Assembly (NCBI RefSeq): GCF_900113765.1
Contig: NZ_FOQO01000003.1
Coordinates: 124,001 to 188,000 of the forward strand
DNA from: Parapedobacter indicus
Lineage (GTDB): Bacteria; Bacteroidota; Bacteroidia; Sphingobacteriales; Sphingobacteriaceae
Length of the DNA stretch: 64,000 nucleotides
Direction: 5' to 3'
A model generated the notes under the pieces. The model saw nothing but the letters and a program-made list of their open reading frames with translations, was not told the origin of the DNA and made no database searches. Below are positions 53,520-63,323 of the stretch, piece after piece. Every line of letters begins with the position of its first letter. The first letter of the stretch is position 1. The position numbers and the translations under genes were made by a program.

Positions 53520-54569
53520 ATGAGCAACGAACTTCTATTCTTTGGCGGATTTTTACTTTTTATTGTGCTCATGCTGGCCATCGATTTAGGCCTTTTCAGC
53601 AAAAGTGATAAACCGGTAAGTCTCACCCAGGCGGCTATCATGAGTGCGGTATGGGTAACCTTTGCGCTGGCATTTTATGTAGTTCTGCGTATATGGGGGC
53701 ACGAACTGCACGATGTGCACGACTTTGGCAGGTTGGCAGAAATCACCAAAAAACACCTTCATAACATCCGTCTTATACCCGATGATTTTGCCGCTAGTCT
53801 CGCTATTTACAAGAATAATCTGGCGCTGGAGTACCTCACAGGGTATGTGGTGGAATATGCCTTGTCTGTAGACAATATATTCGTTATGGTATTGGTTTTC
53901 AGTTCATTTGGTGTACCGGCAAAATACTACCACAAAGTCTTGGTATGGGGTATTATTGGGGCCATTGTGCTGCGATTTCTGTTTATATTCCTTGGAGCTG
54001 CATTGATTGCTCAATTTGGATGGATACTTTATATTTTCGGTTTCTTCTTGGTTTACACGGGCATTAATATGTTTATGCATCGGAGCGAGGAAGAAGAAAT
54101 CGATCCCCAAAACCATACGGTAGTAAAATTTGCCTCCAAGTATTTCTCGGTCTATCCCAATTTTGTTGGCGGCCAATTCTTTCACCGAGAAGCAGGTAAA
54201 AAGTATATCACGCCGCTTTTCCTCGTCTTATTGGTTATCGAATTCACCGATTTAATTTTCGCTGTGGATTCCATTCCGGCCATCTTTGCGGTGACCAAGG
54301 ATCCCTATATCGTCTTTTTCTCCAATATCTTTGCGATCCTCGGTTTGCGGTCGATGTTTTTCCTGTTGGTCAACATCATCCACAAGTTTCATTACCTTAA
54401 AACCGGCCTGTCATTCCTGTTGGTTTTCATTGGAGCCAAAATGTTATTGCATCACTGGTTAGACGAATGGGGCTTTACCACGTCGCATTCCTTGATTGTC
54501 ATTGTTTCAATTTTGGCCATCAGCGTAATTGCGTCGTTGGTTTTCCCGAGGAAGGCAAAAGTCGAGTAA
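53520..54569 (+). CDS. TerC/Alx family integral membrane protein
   Basis: A 349-residue protein with about nine hydrophobic helices. The conserved acidic pieces of the TerC family are visible within membranes: LALEYLTGYVVEYALSVDN, IEFTDLIFAVDSIPAIFA and RSMFFLLVN. It is longer than E. coli TerC and matches the Alx-like group. Family members export manganese or are linked to metal and redox homeostasis of secreted proteins. It starts one base after the prenyl synthase stop and is convergent with the GNAT gene, 4 bp away. Confidence 0.92.
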   Translation: MSNELLFFGGFLLFIVLMLAIDLGLFSKSDKPVSLTQAAIMSAVWVTFALAFYVVLRIWGHELHDVHDFGRLAEITKKHLHNIRLIPDDFAASLAIYKNNLALEYLTGYVVEYALSVDNIFVMVLVFSSFGVPAKYYHKVLVWGIIGAIVLRFLFIFLGAALIAQFGWILYIFGFFLVYTGINMFMHRSEEEEIDPQNHTVVKFASKYFSVYPNFVGGQFFHREAGKKYITPLFLVLLVIEFTDLIFAVDSIPAIFAVTKDPYIVFFSNIFAILGLRSMFFLLVNIIHKFHYLKTGLSFLLVFIGAKMLLHHWLDEWGFTTSHSLIVIVSILAISVIASLVFPRKAKVE

Positions 54570-54573
54570 CCCG

Positions 54574-54858
54574 TTAAAACCACTGGACATTCTGTATCTC
54601 CGGTGTTCGCTCAAACACCTTCTTGGCATAGGGACATAGGGGTAGAATCTTGAGGTTGTTGTCGCGTGCAAATGCAACCGCGGCCATTACCAGCTGTTTC
54701 CCAATTCCCTTTCCCGAAAAATCCGGATTCACTTCCGTGTGATCAATAATGAATTTGTGATCGCCTGCCCAGGTGTACGTCATCAGGCCGGATTCTTGGC
54801 CATCGATCAACGCGCTGAATTGTCCCTTTTTGCCGTTATCATCTCGTTGGATTTCCAT
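54574..54858 (-). CDS. Small GNAT-type N-acetyltransferase
   Basis: A 94-residue protein. The ATG at 54856-54858 (MEIQRDDNGKKG) was chosen, since the longer frame overlaps the next gene. It belongs to the small YjdJ-like acetyltransferase group, with the acetyl-CoA loop EVNPDFSGKGIGKQLV and C-terminal PLCPYAKKVFERTPEIQNV, where the Cys is typical of the group. The target is unknown. It lies 11 bp after the prolyl oligopeptidase gene. Confidence 0.87.
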   Translation of the reverse strand: MEIQRDDNGKKGQFSALIDGQESGLMTYTWAGDHKFIIDHTEVNPDFSGKGIGKQLVMAAVAFARDNNLKILPLCPYAKKVFERTPEIQNVQWF

Positions 54859-54869
54859 TGTTATTTTCT

Positions 54870-57020
54870 TTAGGGTTGTGTAATGTAAGAGGTTCCGGTA
54901 TTCTGGAAGAAAAAGGCCCATTTATCCGCCTGTTCAGCAATGACCATGGCAGTCGGCTTTCCGGCGCCGTGGCCCGCTTTGGTTTCGATACGGATGAGCA
55001 CCGGGTTGGTACCCCCGTGATAGGCCTGCAAGCGTGCGGCAAATTTGAAGGAATGCGCAGGCACCACCCGGTCGTCATGATCGGCGGTAGTCACCAGCGT
55101 AGCGGGGTAAGCGGTCCCTTCCTTTAACCGGTGATACGGAGAATACCCATACAAGTATTGAAACATCTCCTCGTTGTCATCGGCCGTACCATAATCGTAC
55201 GCCCAACCGGCTCCAGCCGTGAACTTGTGGTAGCGCAGCATATCCAGTACGCCCACAGCGGGGAAGGCCACCTTAAACAGCTCCGGGCGCTGTGTCATCG
55301 CCGCTCCCACCAACAGACCGCCATTCGAACCGCCGGCAATACCTAATTTATCGGAGGAGGTATATTTTTCGCTGATCAAGTACTCGGCAGCTGCAATGAA
55401 ATCGTCAAATACGTTTTGTTTTTGCAGTTTGGTTCCCGCCAAGTGCCATTTTTCACCGTACTCTCCACCGCCCCGCAGGTTTGCTACGGCGTACACTCCT
55501 CCCTGTTCCAACAAGACGATATTGGAAGTGCTGAACGAAGGACTAAGGCTGATGTTAAATCCGCCATAACCATACAGTAACGTTGGGTTGGTGCCGGTCA
55601 GCTCCAGCCCCTTCTTATACGTAATGATCAGTGGCACTTTGGTGCCATCCTTGGATGTATAAAATACCCGTTTGGATTCGTATCTCGTTGGGTCAAAATT
55701 CACGCCTGATGCTTTGTATAACGTCGACTCACCCGATGCAATGTCATACCTAAAAATCGTCGGCGGGTACACATACGAAGTAAAGGAATAATACAATTCC
55801 TTATCTTCCTTTTTTGCCCCGAAACCGCTCGCAGAACCGACATCCGGCAAATCAATGGTTCGTTCCAGTTTGCCGGACCGGTCGTATTGCTGCACGAAGG
55901 AAGTAGCATCTTTCAGGTAATTAGCAAAAATCTTTCCCCCACCGGTACTAACGTTCAGTACGTTTTTGGTTTCGGGAATGAGGTCCACCCAATTTTCCGG
56001 GGTAGGGTTCCCTGCATCCACAGTTACAATTTTCCCATTCGGAGCATGTAAGTTCGTATAAATAAAAAGGGTTGAACCATTGTTATCGATAACCGCATGG
56101 TCCTTCTCAAAATTGTCTACCACGCTCATGATCGGACTACCTGGGCGGGAAAGATCCTGAATATAGAGTTCACCGCCACTGGTGGCATTTGCCGCGGTGA
56201 TAACCAAGAACCGCTCATCTTCGGTTAGGTATCCCCCGATGTAGCGACGGGGCATACTGGCCTCGCCAAAAATCAGTTGATCTTCCTTTTGGGGTGTATT
56301 AAGCTTATGGAAATAGAGTTTGTGCTGATCGGTAACGCCCGAGAGCGTGCTTCCCTCCTTGGGTTTGTCATAACTGCTATAATAAAAACCGTCGTTGGCT
56401 CTCCACGCCAAACCACTGAATTTAACATCCATCAATGTATCGCCCACTACCGATTTATCCTCGGCTTGAATGACCACCACTTTCCGCCAATCCGACCCCC
56501 CTTCTGACAACTGATAGGCCACCAGACTTCCATCTCTGCTGAAGGCAATACCCGCCAACGAGGTGGTGCCGTCTTCCGAAAACGTATTGGGGTCCAGAAA
56601 AACTTCTACCTCGCCGTCATCCCCTTTCTGACGATATAGCACACTCTGGTTTTGCAATCCATCGTTTTTATAGAAATACGTATAGTTACCCTCTTTGAAG
56701 GGAGCTGAAAACTTTTCATAATTCCACAATTTCTCTAGCCGCTTATAAATTGCGTCACGGAAAGGTATTTGCGCCAGGTAATGGTTGGTCACTTTATTTT
56801 CAGCTTTCACCCAAGCCTTTGTATCAGCAGCGGTATCGTTTTCGAGCCAGCGATACGGATCGGGCACTTCGGTGCCGAAATGGTTGTCTATTACTTCCCC
56901 TTTTTTGGTTTCCGGATAAGGCAATAACGTCATGGTTGGTGCAGGATCAATGGTTTTTTTCTGTTCCTGACAAGCGGTTGTAAGTACAGCCAGGACAAGA
57001 ATGTTTACGGTTCTGTTCAT
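54870..57020 (-). CDS. Prolyl oligopeptidase (S9A) lipoprotein
   Basis: A 716-residue peptidase. A lipoprotein signal precedes Cys17 (LTTACQEQ), so it should be periplasmic. The N-terminal seven-bladed propeller (about 90-440) covers the active site, and the C-terminal alpha/beta-hydrolase domain has the triad Ser565 ([10 protein letters not shown]), the Asp in [12 protein letters not shown] and His684 (KAGHGAGKP). It cleaves short peptides after proline. PYRWLEN near the start is the usual opening of the family. It is transcribed from the promoter at 57044-57074. Confidence 0.95.
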   Translation of the reverse strand: MNRTVNILVLAVLTTACQEQKKTIDPAPTMTLLPYPETKKGEVIDNHFGTEVPDPYRWLENDTAADTKAWVKAENKVTNHYLAQIPFRDAIYKRLEKLWNYEKFSAPFKEGNYTYFYKNDGLQNQSVLYRQKGDDGEVEVFLDPNTFSEDGTTSLAGIAFSRDGSLVAYQLSEGGSDWRKVVVIQAEDKSVVGDTLMDVKFSGLAWRANDGFYYSSYDKPKEGSTLSGVTDQHKLYFHKLNTPQKEDQLIFGEASMPRRYIGGYLTEDERFLVITAANATSGGELYIQDLSRPGSPIMSVVDNFEKDHAVIDNNGSTLFIYTNLHAPNGKIVTVDAGNPTPENWVDLIPETKNVLNVSTGGGKIFANYLKDATSFVQQYDRSGKLERTIDLPDVGSASGFGAKKEDKELYYSFTSYVYPPTIFRYDIASGESTLYKASGVNFDPTRYESKRVFYTSKDGTKVPLIITYKKGLELTGTNPTLLYGYGGFNISLSPSFSTSNIVLLEQGGVYAVANLRGGGEYGEKWHLAGTKLQKQNVFDDFIAAAEYLISEKYTSSDKLGIAGGSNGGLLVGAAMTQRPELFKVAFPAVGVLDMLRYHKFTAGAGWAYDYGTADDNEEMFQYLYGYSPYHRLKEGTAYPATLVTTADHDDRVVPAHSFKFAARLQAYHGGTNPVLIRIETKAGHGAGKPTAMVIAEQADKWAFFFQNTGTSYITQP

Positions 57021-57043
57021 GTTTGTAAGTCATATGTGCAAAG

Positions 57044-57074
57044 CAAACTTAGGTAAAGTTGCTTTTATTTGCAA
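57044..57074 (-). promoter_or_regulatory. Promoter of the prolyl oligopeptidase gene
   Basis: On the minus strand TTG (57072-57074) is followed after 20 bases by TAAGTTTG (57044-57051). The start codon is 24 nt further. This matches the group's -33/-7 consensus. Confidence 0.6.
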
Positions 57075-57344
57075 TACGTCTCCTATTAACAAACCATCCA
57101 CCCGTGTTATTGTCGATGACGTTCGCCGACGCACAATCGCGACTTTATGCTTAACAAGGAACACCTGATATACGATTAGATATGGAGGTTATTTGTATTA
57201 GCAAAAATTTAAATCCGCTCTTGGAATTGCAACTTAAAATATATTAACTTTAAACGATCAGTCATTCCTATTCCAATCAGTTGAGTTGATCCTCCATACC
57301 CTGTATACGCCAACTGGGTATTTTCTCTGTACCTTCTTCGAAGT

Positions 57345-57417
57345 GAGTCCAACATGAGTCCAACATGAGTCCGTAGTAAGTCCAGGTTTTCGCGTAGAAA
57401 CTTGGACTCACTACGGA
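57345..57417. repeat. 11-bp tandem repeat plus 20-bp inverted repeat
   Basis: GAGTCCAACAT occurs twice in tandem (57345-57355, 57356-57366), followed by a partial copy. Directly after comes a hairpin with arms 57370-57389 and 57398-57417 that match at 18 of 20 positions, around TCGCGTAG. The same AGTCC word recurs in both parts. It is in the 664-bp gap between gnd and the peptidase gene, where no gene is seen. Its function is unknown. Confidence 0.6.
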
Positions 57418-57614
57418 TTCACCATGGTATATCCTTTGGTTCATAGTAAAGCAAGTACGGACTTAGTCACCAGTTGTTACGGACCATGTATTCACCGGAT
57501 AACTACCAACTATATAAATGATACTGAATTTCGATTAGGTAAGGCTAAGGTACAACATTTATCCGACGTACCCAAACAAGCCGAACGCAGCAAAAGACCG
57601 GATGCCGAATGCAT

Positions 57615-57647
57615 AAAAAAAATGCGCCGAGAAAAAATCTCAGCGCA
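57615..57647 (-). terminator. Rho-independent terminator of gnd
   Basis: On the minus strand the stem TGCGCTGAGA / TCTCGGCGCA (57623-57647, one G-U pair) is followed by a run of eight T. It lies 38 bp after the gnd stop codon and is a clean transcription end for the rhamnose-gnd block. Confidence 0.85.
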
Positions 57648-57684
57648 CTTCCTATAAAAATCGTTACGTACGTTTGGTGAAAAA

Positions 57685-59139
57685 TCAGACGTCGTAGGTA
57701 GTCGAAGAAGTTTCTCCTCCACGCCCTGTCCAGTTGGTGTGGAAAAATTCACCGCGTGGCTTGTCTAGGCGCTCGTAGGTATGGGCGCCGAAGTAGTCGC
57801 GTTGCGCCTGTAGCAAGTTTGCCGGTAGGCGTTCGCAGCGATATCCATCGTAATAAATTAATCCCGCACTTAAACAAGGAACAGGAATGCCATTTGTGAT
57901 AGCAGACGCAATCACTTTTCTCCAACCGCTTTGTGCTGCCTGGATTTTCTCTTTGAAGAAGTCATCCAAAATCAAGTTCTGCAAATCCGGATTTTTATCA
58001 AACGCCTCTTTAATTTTACCCAGGAATGCAGAACGGATGATACATCCTTCGCGCCACATAAGGGCGATACTACCGTAGTTCAGTTTCCAGCCATATTCCT
58101 TGGCCGCCACGGCCATCATCTGGTATCCCTGCGCATAAGAGATCACCTTAGCAGCGTACAGTGCGTCACGCAGGTCGTTGATGAACGCCTGACGATCTCC
58201 ATTGAAAGAAGGTGTTGGTCCGTGCAGCACCTTTGAAGCGGCTACCCGCTCTTCTTTCAAAGCCGAAAGGCAGCGTGCAAATACCGATTCCGCAATCAGC
58301 GTAAGGGGAACGCCCAATTCAAGCGCCACCGTTCCGGTCCATTTACCGGTACCTTTTTGTCCGGCTGTATCGAGGATTTTATCGACTAAAGGTTGCCCAT
58401 CTTCGTCCTTAAATGCCAGGATATCGCGGGTAATCTCAATCAGGTAACTATCTAATTCGCCTTCGTTCCACTCTTTAAATACTTCGTGCATTTCGTCGGG
58501 CGTCATACCCAGCACATCTTTCATGATCTGATACGTCTCATTGATCAGCTGCATATCGCCATATTCAATGCCATTATGTACCATTTTGACAAAATGACCA
58601 GCGCCGCCGTCGCCTACCCAATCACAACACGGAGTTCCGTCGGCAACTTTCGCTGCAATTGACTGAAAGATTGGCTTAATCGCGGGCCAAGCAGCAGGAG
58701 AGCCTCCCGGCATGATAGACGGGCCCAAAAGCGCCCCTTCCTCACCGCCCGACACTCCCGTACCGATGTAGTATAATCCTTTGCTTTCTACATACTTTGT
58801 CCGCCGTTCGGTATCTGGAAAGTGTGAATTCCCACCGTCGATGATGATATCGCCTGCATCCAAATGTGGAATCAGCAATTCAATAAAATCATCAACAGGT
58901 TTACCCGCTTTGACCATCAACATTACTTTCCGTGGGCTCTTCAACGACTGGATGAGATCCTCAATGGAAGTGGCTCCATAGATGTTTTTACCCTTTGCGC
59001 GGCCATTCACAAAACGCTCTACTTTGTCAACCGTACGGTTGTAAGCCGATACATGAAAGCCTTTGCTCTCCATGTTCAGGATGAGGTTTTCCCCCATTAC
59101 GGCGATACCAATGACGCCTATATCAGATTTTGCTTGCAT
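57685..59139 (-). CDS. gnd: 6-phosphogluconate dehydrogenase (NADP-dependent, decarboxylating)
   Basis: A 484-residue enzyme of the pentose phosphate pathway that makes ribulose 5-phosphate and NADPH. The coenzyme motif IGIAVMGENLILN, the conserved NRTVDK, the signature IDGGNSHFPDTERR and the catalytic segment GHFVKMVHNGIEYGDMQ are all present. The full length and the C-terminal helical domain with HTNWTGRGG agree with the long dimeric form. It lies 174 bp after the FMN dehydrogenase gene and has its own -7-like element TAACTTTG at 59160-59167, so it may be expressed alone as well as with the operon. Confidence 0.97.
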   Translation of the reverse strand: MQAKSDIGVIGIAVMGENLILNMESKGFHVSAYNRTVDKVERFVNGRAKGKNIYGATSIEDLIQSLKSPRKVMLMVKAGKPVDDFIELLIPHLDAGDIIIDGGNSHFPDTERRTKYVESKGLYYIGTGVSGGEEGALLGPSIMPGGSPAAWPAIKPIFQSIAAKVADGTPCCDWVGDGGAGHFVKMVHNGIEYGDMQLINETYQIMKDVLGMTPDEMHEVFKEWNEGELDSYLIEITRDILAFKDEDGQPLVDKILDTAGQKGTGKWTGTVALELGVPLTLIAESVFARCLSALKEERVAASKVLHGPTPSFNGDRQAFINDLRDALYAAKVISYAQGYQMMAVAAKEYGWKLNYGSIALMWREGCIIRSAFLGKIKEAFDKNPDLQNLILDDFFKEKIQAAQSGWRKVIASAITNGIPVPCLSAGLIYYDGYRCERLPANLLQAQRDYFGAHTYERLDKPRGEFFHTNWTGRGGETSSTTYDV

Positions 59140-59159
59140 ACCCTTATAACTTTTGCTCC

Positions 59160-59167
59160 CAAAGTTA
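59160..59167 (-). promoter_or_regulatory. -7 element (TAACTTTG) of gnd
   Basis: The minus-strand 8-mer fits TAnnTTTG and lies 20 nt before the gnd ATG. No convincing -33 element is seen. Confidence 0.4.
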
Positions 59168-59313
59168 TACTTTACCTACGAAGAATAAATAAAAAGTGTC
59201 GAAAATTTATAAACCGCCGTTTCTCTAGGTTCGTTGCTAACTACGATTTGCCCCGTTGTCCGATTTCCGTAACCGGCAATGCATCGTGTTTAGGAACATA
59301 CAAAGGCTTTATG

Positions 59314-60474
59314 TTACTGATTGATCAACGTTCCCGGAAAGTCGGCAACCGTTTCGCAGCAGACCTGTTCCATCACTTGTTTCAATTGAGCTTTCAACAG
59401 CGCAATGGTATGGTCGCCGCCTTGCTTGCCCAACGCAGACACGCCGTACATAAACGGGCGGCCCATAAATGTAAATTTGGCGCCACAAGCAAGTGACCGA
59501 CCGATATCGGGTCCTGACCGTAATCCGCTATCGATCATCACCTTCAGTTTGTCGCCATAGTTGTCGGTAAGTCCTTTTAAAGGTTTGATAGTCGATTCAC
59601 CTGCGTCAATTTGCCGGCCGCCATGGTTGGATACGATGACGCCGTCGGCACCGATGCGGATGCTTTCTTCCATGTCCTCGTCGCTCACCACTCCTTTGAT
59701 GACCAACTTGCCTTTCCAAAGATCCCGGATGGCTTTAATTTTATCGGAATCCACACGCCCGGTGAATGTGGCGTTCATGAATTTGCCAAGCTGTTTGATA
59801 TCGAGGTCCTTTCCCATATAAGGTTTTAACGTGGCAAAAGTCGGCATGCCCGCCTTCAGAAATTCGACGGACCATGCTGGCCGCACAGCTGCCTGTATGA
59901 AATTGTTGATCGTGATTTTCGGCGGCATGGACAGTCCGGCTTTAATCTCGCGGTAGCGCAAGCCGAATGACGGGACATCCACCAACACAACCAATACAGG
60001 ACAACCCGCGGCTTCCAACCGACGGAGGATATCGTCGCGCAGCCTGTTTTCAGTTGGATGGTACAACTGAAACCAAAATTGGGATCCGGCAACTTCGGCA
60101 ATCTCTTCAATACTTGCCGTGGATACCGTGCTCAGAATATAGGGGACATTGTGCTTCCGCGCAGCTTTGGCCAAAATGACGGGTGCGTTCGGCCACATCA
60201 GCCCTTGTAATCCGATGGGCGATATACCAAACGGTGCATCGTACACATGACCGAACAATTCTGTCCGCATGTCCACACCGCTGTGTTTCCTCAAATACCT
60301 TGGCATGAGTTGGATATCCTTGAAATCCGTTTCATTGCGCAGCAAATTTAATTCGTCGTTGCAGCCTCCTTCGAGGTAATCAAAGGCAAACTTCGGTATA
60401 CGCCGTTTGGCCTTCTTCTTTAGGTCTTGCACCGACGGATATTGAGGGTTATATTTCAGTAAGTCAGGATTCAT
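59314..60474 (-). CDS. FMN-dependent alpha-hydroxy-acid dehydrogenase (L-lactate dehydrogenase-like)
   Basis: A 386-residue flavoenzyme of the LldD/glycolate oxidase family. The FMN-binding barrel shows FDYLEGGCNDE, PIGLQGLMWP, the catalytic His in SNHGGRQIDAG and the final IDSGLRSGPDI and GRPFMYGVSALG. It should oxidise L-lactate to pyruvate and pass electrons to the respiratory chain. In an operon with a rhamnose isomerase, kinase and bifunctional aldolase/dehydrogenase, it would oxidise the L-lactate made from L-lactaldehyde. It lies 18 bp after the kinase gene. Confidence 0.88.
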   Translation of the reverse strand: MNPDLLKYNPQYPSVQDLKKKAKRRIPKFAFDYLEGGCNDELNLLRNETDFKDIQLMPRYLRKHSGVDMRTELFGHVYDAPFGISPIGLQGLMWPNAPVILAKAARKHNVPYILSTVSTASIEEIAEVAGSQFWFQLYHPTENRLRDDILRRLEAAGCPVLVVLVDVPSFGLRYREIKAGLSMPPKITINNFIQAAVRPAWSVEFLKAGMPTFATLKPYMGKDLDIKQLGKFMNATFTGRVDSDKIKAIRDLWKGKLVIKGVVSDEDMEESIRIGADGVIVSNHGGRQIDAGESTIKPLKGLTDNYGDKLKVMIDSGLRSGPDIGRSLACGAKFTFMGRPFMYGVSALGKQGGDHTIALLKAQLKQVMEQVCCETVADFPGTLINQ

Positions 60475-60492
60475 TTAGTTTACTCCTTCTTT

Positions 60493-61857
60493 TTAGGGAT
60501 TATTCGCATAAAACCGCAGTTCGATTAAATCACTGGGCAAGGGTCGCTCATTCCACGACGCATGAATGGCCAGTGCCGCCCCCACCGCCGTAGCCTGTGC
60601 CATCGAGGCTGCGAAGACCTCCATTTCCGGAAACGCATCGGCAAGCAGATTCATGTAGATGGCATTCTTGCTGAATCCACCGTCTACGAAGATACGTTTC
60701 ACCGAAGAACCGCTGATCACCAGCTGGGTAGCAACCTTCTGGAGATCTACCAAATCCATGATGAGTCGATGGTATGCTTCGTCATACGACCGATAATCTG
60801 ATAAATTTCGTTGTGCGAAGGCCGACACTTTGCCTCCGATGGGTTGTGGACCTTGCTTCTCTTCACGAAGTTTGGATACAATGCTCCGATTGTACGCTAA
60901 GTTGCGATAGCGGCTGGAAGGCTGGCCGAAATGTTCGGCAAGCCGTTTCACCTCCTGTTCGTGCTCATAGCCTGCAAACAGCCGAGAGGCTTTTACCGGC
61001 GTTCCCTGATAATGCATGTAGCAGAGGCAGTCGGATTCCAGTTCCTCTTTAGTCAGCGGTGTATGGTTAAACGGATTGAGACTGATACACCAAGTACCCG
61101 TTGAGATCAACACAAAAGGTTCGTGGAAACTCACCAGATACGGGATCAACGCTGCCGAGCTATCGTGCAATCCCACACCTACACCGTATCCGTTGCCCGG
61201 AAACGACGCCGGTAATACCTGATCGCCCAGTGCGATGGGTGCCAACTTATCGATGATGCCTTCCCGGTATACCCATTCGTGGTAGTCGTTTTTGGTGAAG
61301 TCCCACAGATGCGTATGACAACCGATACTCGTCATGTCCGAGTGCATTTGTCCGGACACCAAAAAACTTAGGTATTGCGGCAAATGCAACGCATAGTGGA
61401 TACGTTCAAACAATGCGGGCTTTTCGTACTTGGTACGGTACAACTGCATTCCCGAATTGAGGCTACCTAAAATCGGTGAAGCCGTAACAAACGCTACCGT
61501 GTCTTCACCCCCATACGTTTCATAAAATTTACGCTGCAAGGCTTCGGGATAGGGCTTGAGGTAGTTGCATAATGGAGCCAGCGGTTTACCATCTTCGTCA
61601 ACATACACCAAGCTGGCACCATACGCGGCAAAATTGATGGCCCGTACCTCGAACTCGGGCTTCCGGAATACCTCGTGCAACGAATCGAATACCGAAAGCC
61701 GTAGGCTTTCCAGGTTCTCGCACGGATCGCCATCTTCATCCACCGTTTCGGTAAACCGGGCGGATCGTTCAAAAACGATCTTGTACTGTTCGTTAAATAG
61801 GAATAGTTTCTTATTCGTCTTACCTACATCGAATATTGCTATGACAGGTGTTTTCAT
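60493..61857 (-). CDS. FGGY family carbohydrate kinase, probable rhamnulokinase
   Basis: A 454-residue sugar kinase. The phosphate-binding FDVGKTNKK near the N-terminus, the middle LISTGTWCISLNPF and the C-terminal RIFVDGGFSKNAIYMNLLADAF match the FGGY fold. The kinase gene directly follows the isomerase gene (the start and stop codons overlap by one base). L-rhamnulose is the most likely substrate from this context, but FGGY sequence alone does not settle specificity. Confidence 0.83.
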   Translation of the reverse strand: MKTPVIAIFDVGKTNKKLFLFNEQYKIVFERSARFTETVDEDGDPCENLESLRLSVFDSLHEVFRKPEFEVRAINFAAYGASLVYVDEDGKPLAPLCNYLKPYPEALQRKFYETYGGEDTVAFVTASPILGSLNSGMQLYRTKYEKPALFERIHYALHLPQYLSFLVSGQMHSDMTSIGCHTHLWDFTKNDYHEWVYREGIIDKLAPIALGDQVLPASFPGNGYGVGVGLHDSSAALIPYLVSFHEPFVLISTGTWCISLNPFNHTPLTKEELESDCLCYMHYQGTPVKASRLFAGYEHEQEVKRLAEHFGQPSSRYRNLAYNRSIVSKLREEKQGPQPIGGKVSAFAQRNLSDYRSYDEAYHRLIMDLVDLQKVATQLVISGSSVKRIFVDGGFSKNAIYMNLLADAFPEMEVFAASMAQATAVGAALAIHASWNERPLPSDLIELRFYANNP

Positions 61858-63131
61858 TACAATCCTGTGGCTACCGTTTTAGCACCCCGTTCTTTAACCA
61901 ACTGGCCACGCACGTCCAACTCCCTGAACAATTGAATCGGATTCACGGCAGCACCTGCCCTTTTCCGAGCTTCTGCCACCAACGGACGTACATCCGTGCG
62001 AAAGGCTTGTTGCAACACTTCCTGTGCACGAACCACGTCGTTATCCGCCTGTGCTTCGGTTAATGCCTCCCGGTCTATCAACAGCGCTTGTGCATACGCA
62101 ATCAAGATGGCCTCAACCGATTGCAGCAGATCTTCGAGCGGATCTTTGACGTTATGGGAGGCATCAATCATCCACCCCAGATCCTTCGTATGATCCATGC
62201 CCCGGTTGTCCATCCCTTCCACCAATTCACTGAAGATCAAAAACAATTGGTAAGGCTTAATACTACCGGTGGTCAGATCGTCGTCACCGTATTTTGAATC
62301 ATTAAAATGGAATCCACCGAGTTTCCCTTCCATCAACAGGAGGGATACAATCTGCTCGATATTGGCATTGGGCAGGTGGTGGCCAAGATCGACCAATGTA
62401 TATGCCTTGTTACCCAACTTGCTGGCATATAGCAGCGACTGTCCCCAGTCGCCCACTGTAGTGGAATAAAAGTTGGGTTCGTAGGCTTTGTACTCCACAA
62501 ATATTTTCCAATCTTCCGGAAGGGCTTCATACACCTCTTGGAGGCTTTCCAACGTATTTCCGAAAGCCTTGCGAAAATTCAGCTGCCCCGGAAAACACGA
62601 TCCGTCGGACAACCAAACGGTCAATGACTTGGATCCCAATTCAATACCATGTTTAATCACGTCGATGTTGTGCTCAACAGCCTGTTTACGAACCGCTTTA
62701 TCTACGTGCTGCATGGAGCCGAACTTATAGCTAAGCGCCTGGCCTGGTTGGTCCTGAAACGTATTGGAGTTCATCGCATCGAACTTCAGGCCATGTTGAT
62801 TGGCCAGTTCGCGTATCGCGGCGTAATCCTCAGGGATATCCCACGGAATATGTAGGGATATGGCACCGCTTGACCGGTTGAGTGCGTGCAACAAACCGAT
62901 GTCTGCTATTTTTTCTTCCAAATTGCGCGGCTCCCCCCCTCCAGAAAAACGGCCGAAACGTGTGCCGCCGGTACCCAATGCCCAACTGGGGATGGCTACT
63001 TGAAAATCGACTAACCGCTGTACAATCGATTCCACGTTTGGCAATTCTTCCGCCACTTGGTTGAATCTACGATTTTGAACCGTTTCGAGTTGTTGATTAT
63101 GTTTCGCTATTTGATTTTTATCGATATTCAT
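61857..63131 (-). CDS. rhaI: L-rhamnose isomerase-type sugar isomerase (TIM barrel)
   Basis: A 424-residue isomerase of the RhaI-like family, which is separate from the E. coli RhaA family. The N-terminal helical part (VAIPSWALGTGGTRFGRF) and the barrel residues around FVEYKAYEPNFYSTTVGDWG, LVDLGHHLPNANIEQIV and FHFNDSKYGDDDL match, with His, Glu and Asp metal ligands visible. It converts L-rhamnose to L-rhamnulose. The TATCTTTG -7 element at 63249-63256 drives it. The kinase gene starts at its last base. Confidence 0.85.
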   Translation of the reverse strand: MNIDKNQIAKHNQQLETVQNRRFNQVAEELPNVESIVQRLVDFQVAIPSWALGTGGTRFGRFSGGGEPRNLEEKIADIGLLHALNRSSGAISLHIPWDIPEDYAAIRELANQHGLKFDAMNSNTFQDQPGQALSYKFGSMQHVDKAVRKQAVEHNIDVIKHGIELGSKSLTVWLSDGSCFPGQLNFRKAFGNTLESLQEVYEALPEDWKIFVEYKAYEPNFYSTTVGDWGQSLLYASKLGNKAYTLVDLGHHLPNANIEQIVSLLLMEGKLGGFHFNDSKYGDDDLTTGSIKPYQLFLIFSELVEGMDNRGMDHTKDLGWMIDASHNVKDPLEDLLQSVEAILIAYAQALLIDREALTEAQADNDVVRAQEVLQQAFRTDVRPLVAEARKRAGAAVNPIQLFRELDVRGQLVKERGAKTVATGL

Positions 63132-63171
63132 CTGTTTGTTTTTTGCTTCCAGTTGTCAGATGAAGCCTTTG

Positions 63172-63221
63172 ATGATCAAAATAATCATTGCCCTGTGGGC
63201 TTATTGATTATTTTTGATCAT
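63172..63221. repeat. Inverted repeat in the leader of the rhamnose isomerase gene
   Basis: The arms 63172-63187 and 63205-63221 (core ATGATCAAAATAATCA) match with a single extra base around a 17-nt loop. The repeat lies between the isomerase promoter and start codon. It could be an operator or an RNA hairpin in the leader. Confidence 0.5.
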
Positions 63222-63248
63222 GTCGGGTTCATTGGGGACTACTTAAGT

Positions 63249-63256
63249 CAAAGATA
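63249..63256 (-). promoter_or_regulatory. -7 promoter element (TATCTTTG) of the rhamnose isomerase gene
   Basis: This is a perfect TAnnTTTG on the minus strand, about 120 nt before the isomerase ATG and just after the hairpin at 63262-63306. The -33 element is not clear. Confidence 0.5.
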
Positions 63257-63261
63257 AAATA

Positions 63262-63306
63262 GAATTGCCAATTAAACGCCTTACAGACCGATTTAATTGA
63301 CAATTC
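63262..63306 (-). terminator. 15-bp hairpin after the aldolase/dehydrogenase gene
   Basis: The arms 63262-63276 and 63292-63306 match at 14 of 15 positions around a 15-nt loop and begin 18 bp after the stop codon at 63324. A short T-rich stretch follows on the minus strand. It would end or weaken the transcript before the isomerase promoter. Confidence 0.65.
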
Positions 63307-63323
63307 TGCTAATAAAGGATAAC

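Noticed and set aside
57345..57417. CRISPR-like array
   Set aside because: The repeats are 11 bp with no spacers of uniform length and no cas genes in the window.
57424..57657. Plus-strand 77-codon frame in the 664-bp gap
   Set aside because: It runs across the gnd terminator hairpin and has no protein-like features.
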